Source: Myxococcales bacterium
GTDB lineage: Bacteria; Myxococcota_A; Polyangia; Polyangiales; Polyangiaceae
Length of the DNA stretch: 64,000 nt
Assembly: GCA_016794345.1 (NCBI GenBank)
Contig: JAEUKE010000117.1
Span: 1 to 64,000, forward strand
Direction of reading: 5' to 3'
A model generated the notes under the pieces. The model did not search any database. It worked only from the letters and a program-made list of their open reading frames with translations, and was not told the origin of the DNA. The position numbers were made by a program, and so were the translations under genes. Position 1 is the stretch's first letter. The number at the start of each line of letters is the position of its first letter. Below, in pieces: positions 7,930-15,361 of this stretch.

Positions 7930-8415
7930 TCAGGCTCGCTCACGCGCGAGCAACCGCTCGACGACGAGCGCCTTGCCCTTGTCGCGGCCGCGCCCGTAGA
8001 GGGCCGCGAGCTCCTCCAGGAGCGCGAGGAACACGGGATCGGCGGGCGCCGTCGCGTCGGGGGCCAGCGCCGCGATCCGCCGGAGCAGGAGCGGCTCGAG
8101 CAGCCTCGGTCGCGGCGCGAGCGCGGTCGCCGTTCGACGCACGAGCTCCACCGATCCTGGCTGGGCGCGCAGCGACCGCAAGAAGCTCCCGGCTGCCGAC
8201 ACCCAGCGCCCCGCCTTCGCGGCCGCTTCGCCGGCCTCCGCCAGGGCCAAGGCCCGCGCCTCGGGGGTCTTCGCCTCGCGTGCACGAGCGTGTGCCTCGC
8301 GGATCGCGCTGCTCGCCTTGCGCCCCCCCCGACCGGACATCGGGCGGACCTGCACGATGACGTAGCCCGCGAAGAGCAGCGCCATGACGACCAGGGCGAT
8401 TGTGGTGGGGTTCAA
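7930..8415 (-). CDS. Membrane-anchored alpha-helical protein, function unknown
   Basis: A 161-aa protein with one N-terminal transmembrane helix (about residues 5-22, IALVVMALLFAGYVIV) followed by a soluble Ala/Arg/Leu-rich helical domain. The segment with GRWVSAAGSFLRSL and repeated amphipathic helices resembles TPR-like packing but no full TPR consensus was made out. It converges on the CPBP protease gene and is separated from the CBS gene behind it by about 120 bp. I do not recognise a family. Confidence 0.65.
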   Translation of the reverse strand: MNPTTIALVVMALLFAGYVIVQVRPMSGRGGRKASSAIREAHARAREAKTPEARALALAEAGEAAAKAGRWVSAAGSFLRSLRAQPGSVELVRRTATALAPRPRLLEPLLLRRIAALAPDATAPADPVFLALLEELAALYGRGRDKGKALVVERLLARERA

Positions 8416-8536
8416 GCCGCCTCCGGGAGTACCGCGGCGGAGATCCCCCGTCCACTTCCCGACCCGCCGGCGAGCGGAGCCCGGGCGCGGGGTTTGCGCT
8501 CGATCACGCTTTGGTTGCGCCCTCTGGGCTCGTCCA

Positions 8537-9199
8537 TCACTTCCCGAAGTCGAGCGACGGTCGCTTGCTCACGCTCGTCCGCGGGACGATCGCGCCCGAC
8601 TCTTCGCTCAGGTAGCGGCAGATATCGAGCGACGAGAGGATGCCGAGCAGCTTGCCGTCTTCTCCGATGACGACGAGGTGGTGGACCCGGTTGTGGGCCA
8701 TCATCGCGGCGGCGCGCGCGACCGAGACCTCGTCGCGGACGCGGAGCGGGCGCGGAGTCATGACGTCCGACACCACCGCGCCGGGAGGTGCGGCGAGCAG
8801 CTGCCGGACCTCCACGATGCCGATGGGCATACGGGCGCGATCGACCACCGGAAATGCGCCGACTTCCGCCTCGTGGACGGCGCTCGTCATCCTGGCGGCT
8901 GGCGTCGCGGGCTCGGCGCAGATGACGTCTCGCGTGAACAGGGTCGCGATCGAGGTCGTCCGCGGGGCGCACACGCCCCGATCGTTCTCCACTGAAGCCG
9001 GAGGGCGAACGGCGCGCGCGCAGTCGACGACCACACAACCCATGGCCTCGTCGTACACCGGGCTCGTACCGTGGCCGCACTGCTGACACCGGCGAACGTC
9101 CACCGAGCCGCGCTCCGCCGGGCAGGCCACGACCTCCTCGACCTGCTCCTGCCCGTCCGGTCCGATGACCCGACGCCGATGCACGATCAGCGGCTCCAC
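8537..9199 (-). CDS. CBS-domain-pair protein with N-terminal Cys-rich segment
   Basis: Regulatory ligand-binding protein. The C-terminal 150 residues form two CBS motifs: MTSAVHEAEVGAFPVVD...PIGIVEVRQLL and VSDVMTPRPLRVRDEVSVARAAAMM...HHLVVIGEDGKLLGILSSLD. The N-terminal part has a CQQCGHG motif plus further Cys residues (CPAE, GCVVVDC), suggesting a small metal-binding site. CBS pairs usually bind adenine nucleotides. GTG 9199 is chosen because the residues before it look like shadow sequence; the open frame reaches 9265. It diverges from the lytic transglycosylase gene. Partner and ligand are unknown. Confidence 0.78.
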   Translation of the reverse strand: MEPLIVHRRRVIGPDGQEQVEEVVACPAERGSVDVRRCQQCGHGTSPVYDEAMGCVVVDCARAVRPPASVENDRGVCAPRTTSIATLFTRDVICAEPATPAARMTSAVHEAEVGAFPVVDRARMPIGIVEVRQLLAAPPGAVVSDVMTPRPLRVRDEVSVARAAAMMAHNRVHHLVVIGEDGKLLGILSSLDICRYLSEESGAIVPRTSVSKRPSLDFGK

Positions 9200-9309
9200 G
9201 CCGTGTGGCTTTGCAAGGTGTGGGCCGGGAAGATCTGCCCTCGGCGGCTGTTGCCTCCGCGACAAGGTTGCACCTCCGACGCGCCCCTCGGGTACACTTC
9301 GTCTCGCCG

Positions 9310-10023
9310 ATGCCCACCTCCCGCGCCCCCTACTCTCTTCTGGTCCTCGGACGGCGGGCGCTCGTCGGCGTGGTGATCGCCCTCGGAGCGGGCGCGCTCA
9401 CCGCGGGCGACGCGGAAGCGGACATTTACCAGTACACGGACCCTGACGGCGTCGTTCACTTCACGAACTCCCCGAAGGGCGACGACCGCTTCAAGCTCTA
9501 CGTGAAGAGCACCAGCAAGCGGACGAAAGGAGCTCGCTTCTCGGGCACGGCCGTCCCGCCGAGCGATCGCTCCCCCGAGCGCTTCACCCGTTACGACAAG
9601 TGGATCCGCCAGGCCGCCACGCTCTACCAGCTCCCGGAGGAGCTCGTCCGCGCTGTCATCAAGGTCGAGAGCGACTACGACCCTCGGGCGGTCTCGGGCG
9701 CGGGCGCACAGGGTCTGATGCAGCTCATGCCCGAGACGGCGACGCGCATGCAGGTCCGCGATCCGTTCGACCCGCGCGAGAACATCTTCGGCGGCGTGCG
9801 GTACCTCCGCGTGCTCGCGAACCTCTTCAACGGCGATCTGGATCTGACCGTGGCGGCGTACAACGCGGGCGAGGGCGCGGTCGCGCGGTACGGTGGTGTC
9901 CCCCCCTACCCCGAGACACAGGACTACGTCGTGCGCGTCCGCACTTATTACAGCGCTTATCGAACCAACCGGGACGTGGGCACCGCGTCGACCATCGACG
10001 TCCCGTTCCGGCCCGACCTGTAG
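9310..10023 (+). CDS. Periplasmic lytic transglycosylase (SLT domain) with DUF4124-like segment
   Basis: Murein-cleaving enzyme of 237 aa. It has a signal peptide (hydrophobic stretch about residues 17-36), then a short DUF4124-like segment starting ADIYQYTDPDGVVHFTN, and an SLT goose-type lysozyme fold from about residue 100. The catalytic Glu is E120 in VIKVESDYDP, followed by GLMQLMPETA and the AYNAGEGAV motif. ATG 9310 is placed directly before the signal peptide. This domain order is common in transglycosylases of the SLT family 1 type. It is followed 72 bp later by kamA, with no functional link evident. Confidence 0.92.
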   Translation: MPTSRAPYSLLVLGRRALVGVVIALGAGALTAGDAEADIYQYTDPDGVVHFTNSPKGDDRFKLYVKSTSKRTKGARFSGTAVPPSDRSPERFTRYDKWIRQAATLYQLPEELVRAVIKVESDYDPRAVSGAGAQGLMQLMPETATRMQVRDPFDPRENIFGGVRYLRVLANLFNGDLDLTVAAYNAGEGAVARYGGVPPYPETQDYVVRVRTYYSAYRTNRDVGTASTIDVPFRPDL

Positions 10024-10095
10024 AGGCCCAGGGGGCTTCGGCCACCGCTCGAGGTGGGGCGTGGAGAGCCGCGCAAAAATGCGCTAGAACACGCC

Positions 10096-11505
10096 ATGTC
10101 CACGAGCCTGGTTAGCCTGCCGATCCAGAAGGACGCCCACGCAGCCGAGGGCGCCGTCCCGGCTGTGAAGCCGGCGGTCGACCCGTCGACGCTGCGTCAC
10201 AAGGCCTTCCTCGAAGCCCCCGACTGGCGGCGCATCCCGGCCTACAAAGACGTGACCGAGGAGCAGTTCCTCGACCATCACTGGCAGAGCAAGAAGTCGA
10301 TCACGCGCCCCGACAAGCTGCTCGAGGCGCTGCGTGGCCTCACCTCGGACGAGTTCATCCAGGACGCGACCGCGGGCTTCGCGCACGCGCCCATGAGCGT
10401 GCGTGTGTCGCCCTACGTGATGAGCCTCATCGACTGGAACGATCCGTATTCGGATCCGCTCCGAACGCAGTTCATCCCGCTCGCGTCGCGCATGTTGCCG
10501 GACCATCCGAAGCTCGGGCTCGACTCGCTCCACGAGCAGGAGGACGCGCCGGTCCCCGGCCTCACGCACCGGTACCCCGACAAGGCGCTCTTCCTCCCGC
10601 TCGACACCTGCCCCGTCTACTGCCGCTTCTGCACGCGAAGCTACGCGGTCGGCGTCGACACCGAGGAGGTGGAGAAGGTCAAGCTCCACGTCAGCCCCGA
10701 GCGCTGGGCCAAGGCGTTCGCCTATGTCGCCTCGCGCCCGGAGCTGGAGGACATCGTCGTCTCGGGTGGCGACGCGTACAACCTGCGGGCCGAGCAGCTG
10801 AAGCTCATCGGCAGCACGCTCCTCGAGATGGACAACATCCGCCGCATCCGCATCGCCACAAAGGGCCCCGCTGTGATGCCGCAGAAGATCCTCACCGACC
10901 ACGAGTGGTTCGACGCGCTCACGTCCGTGGTGGAGCTCGGCCGCAAGAAACACAAGGAGGTCGTGCTCCACACGCACTTCAACCACCCGAACGAGATCAC
11001 CGGCATCACACGCGACGCGATGAACCGCCTCTTCGAGCGCGGCATCTTCGTCCGCAACCAGGCGGTGCTCCAGCGCGGCGTGAACGACCGGCCCGAGACG
11101 ATGAAGCTCCTCGTCAAGCGCCTCGGCCACGTCAACGTGCACCCCTATTACGTCTACGTGCACGATCTCGTGAAGGGCGTGGAAGACCTGCGGACCACCG
11201 TGCAGACCGCGATCGATCTCGAGAAGATCGTCCGCGGGTCGACCGCCGGCTTCAACACGCCCACCTTCGTGGTCGACGCGCCCGGCGGCGGCGGCAAGCG
11301 CGACTGCCACTCGTACGAGCACTACAACAAGACCACCGGCGTCAGCGTCTACACCGCGCCGAGCGTGAAGGCCGGGCAGTTCTACACCTACTTCGATCCG
11401 ATCCACCTGCTGCCGGAGGAGGGCCGCCGCCGCTGGGCCGACCCGAAGGAGCACGGCAAGATGATCCAGGAAGCGCTCGACGCCGCGGCCGCGAAGGCGC
11501 GCTGA
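10096..11505 (+). CDS. kamA: L-lysine 2,3-aminomutase (radical SAM, PLP-dependent)
   Basis: Interconverts L-lysine and L-beta-lysine using a [4Fe-4S] cluster, S-adenosylmethionine and PLP. The cluster motif CPVYCRFC (C172, C176, C179) is intact; the PLP-binding Lys is K401 in the DAPGGGGK loop, and the Asp residues that read lysine's epsilon-amino group appear conserved (YVHDLVKG and the Asp of DAPGGGGK). The 469-aa length and the C-terminal extension fit KamA rather than the shorter EpmB. An N-terminal extension of about 60 residues is somewhat long. Beta-lysine can serve as osmolyte or antibiotic precursor; no lysine-degradation neighbours are present. Its 3' end overlaps a convergent gene by 118 bp. 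Confidence 0.9.
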   Translation: MSTSLVSLPIQKDAHAAEGAVPAVKPAVDPSTLRHKAFLEAPDWRRIPAYKDVTEEQFLDHHWQSKKSITRPDKLLEALRGLTSDEFIQDATAGFAHAPMSVRVSPYVMSLIDWNDPYSDPLRTQFIPLASRMLPDHPKLGLDSLHEQEDAPVPGLTHRYPDKALFLPLDTCPVYCRFCTRSYAVGVDTEEVEKVKLHVSPERWAKAFAYVASRPELEDIVVSGGDAYNLRAEQLKLIGSTLLEMDNIRRIRIATKGPAVMPQKILTDHEWFDALTSVVELGRKKHKEVVLHTHFNHPNEITGITRDAMNRLFERGIFVRNQAVLQRGVNDRPETMKLLVKRLGHVNVHPYYVYVHDLVKGVEDLRTTVQTAIDLEKIVRGSTAGFNTPTFVVDAPGGGGKRDCHSYEHYNKTTGVSVYTAPSVKAGQFYTYFDPIHLLPEEGRRRWADPKEHGKMIQEALDAAAAKAR

Positions 11506-13043
11506 CGACGACGTCGCCGGAGCGCGAGCACGAGCCCCAGGATCGCGACGGTCGGGAGACCGAGGCGCCTGGGGCTCTCGCGCGTCGTCGCGCAGCCGCA
11601 GCCGTCGTCCGCGCCGTCCGTCGAATCGCCCGACGCACCGCCGCCACCGCCCGCGCCCGCCGATCCGGCGCCCGCGCCAGTCGTCCCCCCCGAGCCGGCA
11701 CCGCTGCCCGTGGAGCTGGTGCTCGTCGTGCTCGGCTCGGTGCCCACGTTTTTCAAGGTCGCGTCGAGCTGCCAGCCGGGGTTGTCGCCCTCGCCGGCGT
11801 AGGCGCCGCGGAACATCGCCATGCCCTTCGGTGTGCGGTTGAAGTCGACGTCGTAGTGGACGTCCGCAGCCACGGGCGCGAGGTCGACGGCCGAGCCCTG
11901 CGCCTGACCTGGCAACGGGTAGAAGTCCATCGACCCGAGCATCGTCGACGGGCTCGAGACGACCGCGGGCGCGTCAGCGAGCTGGAGGCTCAGGTTGTCC
12001 GCCACGTCCACCGCCGGTCCGGAGAGGAGCTCCGGCGCGAAGACGAGGTTCGCGCGGACGAAGTCACCCTCCGGCGCGCTGCTCCCGAACCGGATGCCGG
12101 TCGCGACCCCGTAGATCGTGTTGTTGTAGATGCGCGCCCGACGGAGCGGCAGATCGTGATCGGTCACCACGATGGCGGCTCCGACCGCGTCGACGAAGAC
12201 GTTGTCGTGGATGCTCACACGGCCCGAGGCCTGGAGCAGCGCCTCGCGCGGGTTGTGGAAGAAGAGGTTGCCGTAGATCTCGTACTGGTTCTCGCTGCCG
12301 GGGCCCGTCTCGGGGAAGCCGCCGACGAGCAGGTTGGGCCTGTCTCCGTCGGGGCTCGGCGCGTCGTTCTTGATGAAGACGTTGTCGCGGATGATGGTCG
12401 ACGTGGGCGTCTCGGGCAGGCCGCTCCCCTGGGGCCACGCGTTCTGGAACTTGATCTGCATGTTGTAGCCGATCGTGTTCATGACGAGATTGTTCTCGAT
12501 CACGCCGTCGACGAACGGCTGGCTCCCGTCCGAGTTGCCGAGATAGAGGCCGGTTCCCGCGCCGTCGATCACGTTGCGCCGGATCACCCAGCCCCAGGTC
12601 GGCGACTTTGTCGAGATGGCCACGGTCTGCTGGGACGCGCCGTGGCCGATGAATCGACACCCCTCGATCGTGATGTGGTGGGTCGTGTTGTTCCCCTTCG
12701 TGCTCACGCCGAAGACGCCATCCAGGCCCTGGCCGTCGATGGTGAGGTTCTTGATGACGACGTAGCTCGAGTCGGTGATCTCGACCGTGTTGCAGCAGCC
12801 GTTCCCGGTGAACACCGCCGAGCCGTCGGCCGGCCCCTGGATGACGATCGGCTGGTCGGCGGTTCCGGCGAGCCCGACGATATCGAGGTTGCCGCTGTAG
12901 GTGCCTGGCGCGAGGTCGAGCGTGTCGCCGGCGACGAGCGCCGGGACGACCGCTTCGTAGTTCGAGGGATCCGCGTCGACCGCCGCCGCTCCTCGTGCGG
13001 CGAGGAAGGTGCCGATGCCGAGAAGCGAGGCGAAGAGCCGCAT
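11388..13043 (-). CDS. Secreted right-handed parallel beta-helix protein with MYXO-CTERM-like tail
   Basis: Surface protein of 551 aa with a signal peptide (residues 1-21). A long series of beta-helix rungs follows: repeated patterns such as IVIQGPADGS, VVIKNLTIDGQ, ITIEGCRFIG, VIENNLVMN, IIRDNVFIKN and ARIYNNTIYG. A Gly/Ser/Thr-rich linker leads to DDGCGCATT, a hydrophobic helix and RRRRRQ, the MYXO-CTERM sorting pattern. The fold is typical of polysaccharide lyases and other carbohydrate-active or adhesive proteins; no catalytic set was identified. Unusually, about 45 residues follow the Arg cluster because the stop lies inside the convergent kamA gene. Confidence 0.85.
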   Translation of the reverse strand: MRLFASLLGIGTFLAARGAAAVDADPSNYEAVVPALVAGDTLDLAPGTYSGNLDIVGLAGTADQPIVIQGPADGSAVFTGNGCCNTVEITDSSYVVIKNLTIDGQGLDGVFGVSTKGNNTTHHITIEGCRFIGHGASQQTVAISTKSPTWGWVIRRNVIDGAGTGLYLGNSDGSQPFVDGVIENNLVMNTIGYNMQIKFQNAWPQGSGLPETPTSTIIRDNVFIKNDAPSPDGDRPNLLVGGFPETGPGSENQYEIYGNLFFHNPREALLQASGRVSIHDNVFVDAVGAAIVVTDHDLPLRRARIYNNTIYGVATGIRFGSSAPEGDFVRANLVFAPELLSGPAVDVADNLSLQLADAPAVVSSPSTMLGSMDFYPLPGQAQGSAVDLAPVAADVHYDVDFNRTPKGMAMFRGAYAGEGDNPGWQLDATLKNVGTEPSTTSTSSTGSGAGSGGTTGAGAGSAGAGGGGGASGDSTDGADDGCGCATTRESPRRLGLPTVAILGLVLALRRRRRQRAFAAAASSASWIILPCSFGSAQRRRPSSGSRWIGSK

Positions 13044-13107
13044 GCCCGAAGCGTAGCGCGAGCTGCCGCGCGCCTCGCGTGAAACCGAGCCCCGTCGCGA
13101 GCAGCCT

Positions 13108-13914
13108 TCAGGGAGCGCGGCGCACGACGAGGTTGGTCACGGCCGTCCCCTCGAGGGGGAAGGTCGCGTTGAAGCCCAGGGCCTCGTAGTCGCCCGCGTG
13201 GGGACCGGCGGATACCGTGAAGAGCGCCGATTCACCCTCCTCGATTGCCACCGGGCTGACCGCGTCGGGCCCGGAGACGAGCCAGCGGCTCTGGAAATAG
13301 AAGCCGTCGAGCTCGCACGTGTCATCGTAGTCGACAACGAACGGCGCGGTGTCGACGACGCCCACCCCGGCGACGAGCAACCAGAGCCGCTCGCCGTCTT
13401 CCGTCCCGCCGCCCGCCGGATCGTTGTCGACGCGCATCGCCAGCCGCCACTCGACCGGCGAGCCGGGGTACACGATGCTCGAGATCGTGCCGGTCGCCGT
13501 GACGCTCGTTCCTTCGACGAACCCCAGCGCGAGCGGAACCTGGCCGTCGCGGAGCGAGAAGCGGAGATCCGAGCCGGGGTCTCCGATGATGACGGTATTG
13601 CCATCGAAGCTGACCCTTCCGCTCGCGTCGAACGGCTTCGCGATCTGCTCGGCCGGCTCGTCGTCGCTCGCGATCACCTCCCCATCCGGGAGCTCTACGG
13701 TCCAGCCGAGCACCGCGCCCGGATCGGTGCAGGCACCTCCGCCCTCGCCCCCGCCGCCGCTCGCGCCTGCGCCGTTGCCGCCTCCGCCGTTACCGCCGCC
13801 CCCATTCGCGCCTGCGCCGTCGTCGTCGGTCGGCTCGACATCGACAGTCTGACAAGCGACAAGCGCGAGGCTCGCGCAAGCCACCACCACCCACGACGAA
13901 GCGAAGTTCCGCAT
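13108..13914 (-). CDS. Lipoprotein, function unknown
   Basis: A 268-aa predicted outer-membrane or periplasmic lipoprotein. ATG 13914 is followed by a signal peptide and lipobox LVAC (Cys about residue 21). A Gly/Asn/Ala-rich spacer follows, then a mostly beta-type domain of about 190 residues with no recognised family. The pattern of alternating hydrophobic residues and a C-terminal FPLEGTAVTNLVVRRAP suggests a beta-sandwich. It sits upstream of the beta-helix gene on the same strand (64 bp apart) and could be expressed with it. Confidence 0.75.
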   Translation of the reverse strand: MRNFASSWVVVACASLALVACQTVDVEPTDDDGAGANGGGGNGGGGNGAGASGGGGEGGGACTDPGAVLGWTVELPDGEVIASDDEPAEQIAKPFDASGRVSFDGNTVIIGDPGSDLRFSLRDGQVPLALGFVEGTSVTATGTISSIVYPGSPVEWRLAMRVDNDPAGGGTEDGERLWLLVAGVGVVDTAPFVVDYDDTCELDGFYFQSRWLVSGPDAVSPVAIEEGESALFTVSAGPHAGDYEALGFNATFPLEGTAVTNLVVRRAP

Positions 13915-14026
13915 GTGCCTCGGAATTGCAACCACTGTGCCGCCCTGCCGAGCAGTCATTTCCCGGCTTCGTTGCGAGCGCCGTCCCGCCCGCAGCTCAC
14001 CTTGGCACAGGCTTGCGTCACGGGCG

Positions 14027-15112
14027 TCAGCTCTTCTTCTTCGGAGCCTTCTTCGGCGACGGCGCCTCCCCCTCGTAACGCGCGAGGGCGTTCGCGAGCT
14101 CGGTCTTCACGCGCTCGCGCAGCTCGGGCGGCTCGATGACCTTGGCGGTCTCGCCGAAGCCGAGCACCCAGGTCGTCACCTCCGTCAGATCGCCGATCTC
14201 CATCGTGAGGCGGATGCCGCCGTCCGGCAGCGACTCGAGCAGCTGGCTCGGGTGCATCTTGCGGGTCTCGACGTATTCGTTCACGCGCGAGTCGAACTCG
14301 ATGACGACGCGCTGAGGCGACTTTCCGCGCCAGATCCCGAACTGCCCCTGGAAGTGGTCGTCGATCCTGAAGTCGTCGGGCAGATCGAAGCGCTCGGTGA
14401 CCGCACACTCGGTGTCGCGCATTCGGTCGAGCAAGAAGGTCCGGATCTCCTTCTTCGCCACCTGGTAGCCCACGCAGTAGATGGCCTCTTTGTAGAGGAC
14501 CATCGCGTACGGGTGGATGATCGTCTTCTCGATCTTCCCGTCTTTCGGGCGCACGTAGCGGAAGTGGAGCGGGCGAAGGTCGGCGACCGCCTGGAAGACG
14601 TCGTCGAGCTCCTCCGTGCGCGACGCGTAGTCCTTCGGGGCGAACGGCAGATAGAGGAAGCGATCTTCGAGGCGGGCGTCGGCGACGCCTGCGTTCGGGC
14701 CACGCCCAGGGCGTCGGGCGACGCCGAGCAGCTTCTCGGAGGCCATCGAGATCTCGTCGTACAGCGCGGAGCCGCGCATGGGCTCGAACAGCCGGCGTGC
14801 TGCGAGCAGCGCGTACGCTTGCGTCCGCCTCACCTCGACCTTGCGCACGGCCTCCCCGGGCCCGAGCTTCCAGAGGACCGGACCGCCCGGCTTCGAGCGC
14901 ACGCTCACGATCTCGAGCTCTCGCTTCACGTGTGCGATGTACCGGCGCAGCGATCGCGGCGTGACCCCGAGCTCCGACGCGAGCTCGTAGAGCGAGAGCC
15001 CCTTCGGATGACGCTGGAGGAGCGAGCGGAGCGTGTCGAGCCGCCTCGCCTGCGTAAACTTGCCGCGGGGTCGGCCGCGTTTCTTCGTGGAAAGGGGCGC
15101 CTCGGTCGTCAT
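14027..15112 (-). CDS. WYL-domain transcriptional regulator
   Basis: DNA-binding regulator of 361 aa. The N-terminus starts with a basic AT-hook-like KKRGRPRGKF, then a helix-turn-helix (LSLYELASELGVTPRSLRRYIAHVKREL). The middle is a WYL domain (LHFRYVRPKDGKIEKTIIHPYAMVLYKEAIYCVGYQ) and the C-terminus a WCX-type extension with VTTWVLGFGETAKVIEPPELRERV. WYL domains often sense nucleic acids or small ligands and control defence or stress genes. It is transcribed away from the giant MopE/vWA gene with a 249-bp shared intergenic region, so it may regulate itself or that gene. Confidence 0.88.
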   Translation of the reverse strand: MTTEAPLSTKKRGRPRGKFTQARRLDTLRSLLQRHPKGLSLYELASELGVTPRSLRRYIAHVKRELEIVSVRSKPGGPVLWKLGPGEAVRKVEVRRTQAYALLAARRLFEPMRGSALYDEISMASEKLLGVARRPGRGPNAGVADARLEDRFLYLPFAPKDYASRTEELDDVFQAVADLRPLHFRYVRPKDGKIEKTIIHPYAMVLYKEAIYCVGYQVAKKEIRTFLLDRMRDTECAVTERFDLPDDFRIDDHFQGQFGIWRGKSPQRVVIEFDSRVNEYVETRKMHPSQLLESLPDGGIRLTMEIGDLTEVTTWVLGFGETAKVIEPPELRERVKTELANALARYEGEAPSPKKAPKKKS

Positions 15113-15361
15113 GACTCTTGCAGTCGAGCGCTGGTCTTACCCGAAGGAGGGGGGTCGGAGAAGCCAGAAGCCCGAGCGGGGTTGGGGCCCCGCTCGGCAG
15201 GCAGAACGCCCCGCTCATGTAGTCAACTCTCGCCAGAGGGACGAGGAGCTTCAGCGTCGTGCGGCAGTGGCCGTTGAGAAGAGGCGCCGGTTGTGTTGTG
15301 CTGACCCTGGATACTTCTACGTCCGCTGACGTCTCGGCAGCGCGCGTACACGAGGACAACC
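15113..15361. promoter_or_regulatory. Divergent intergenic region between WYL regulator and MopE/vWA gene
   Basis: About 250 bp that must carry the promoters of both divergent genes. GAGGAC precedes the ATG at 15362 with suitable spacing as ribosome binding site. No unambiguous sigma-70 or sigma-54 boxes or operator palindromes could be read with confidence. Confidence 0.4.

Noticed and set aside
10024-10095. Lysine riboswitch upstream of kamA
   Set aside because: The gap is only 72 bp, far too short for the known lysine riboswitch fold, and no conserved core was seen.
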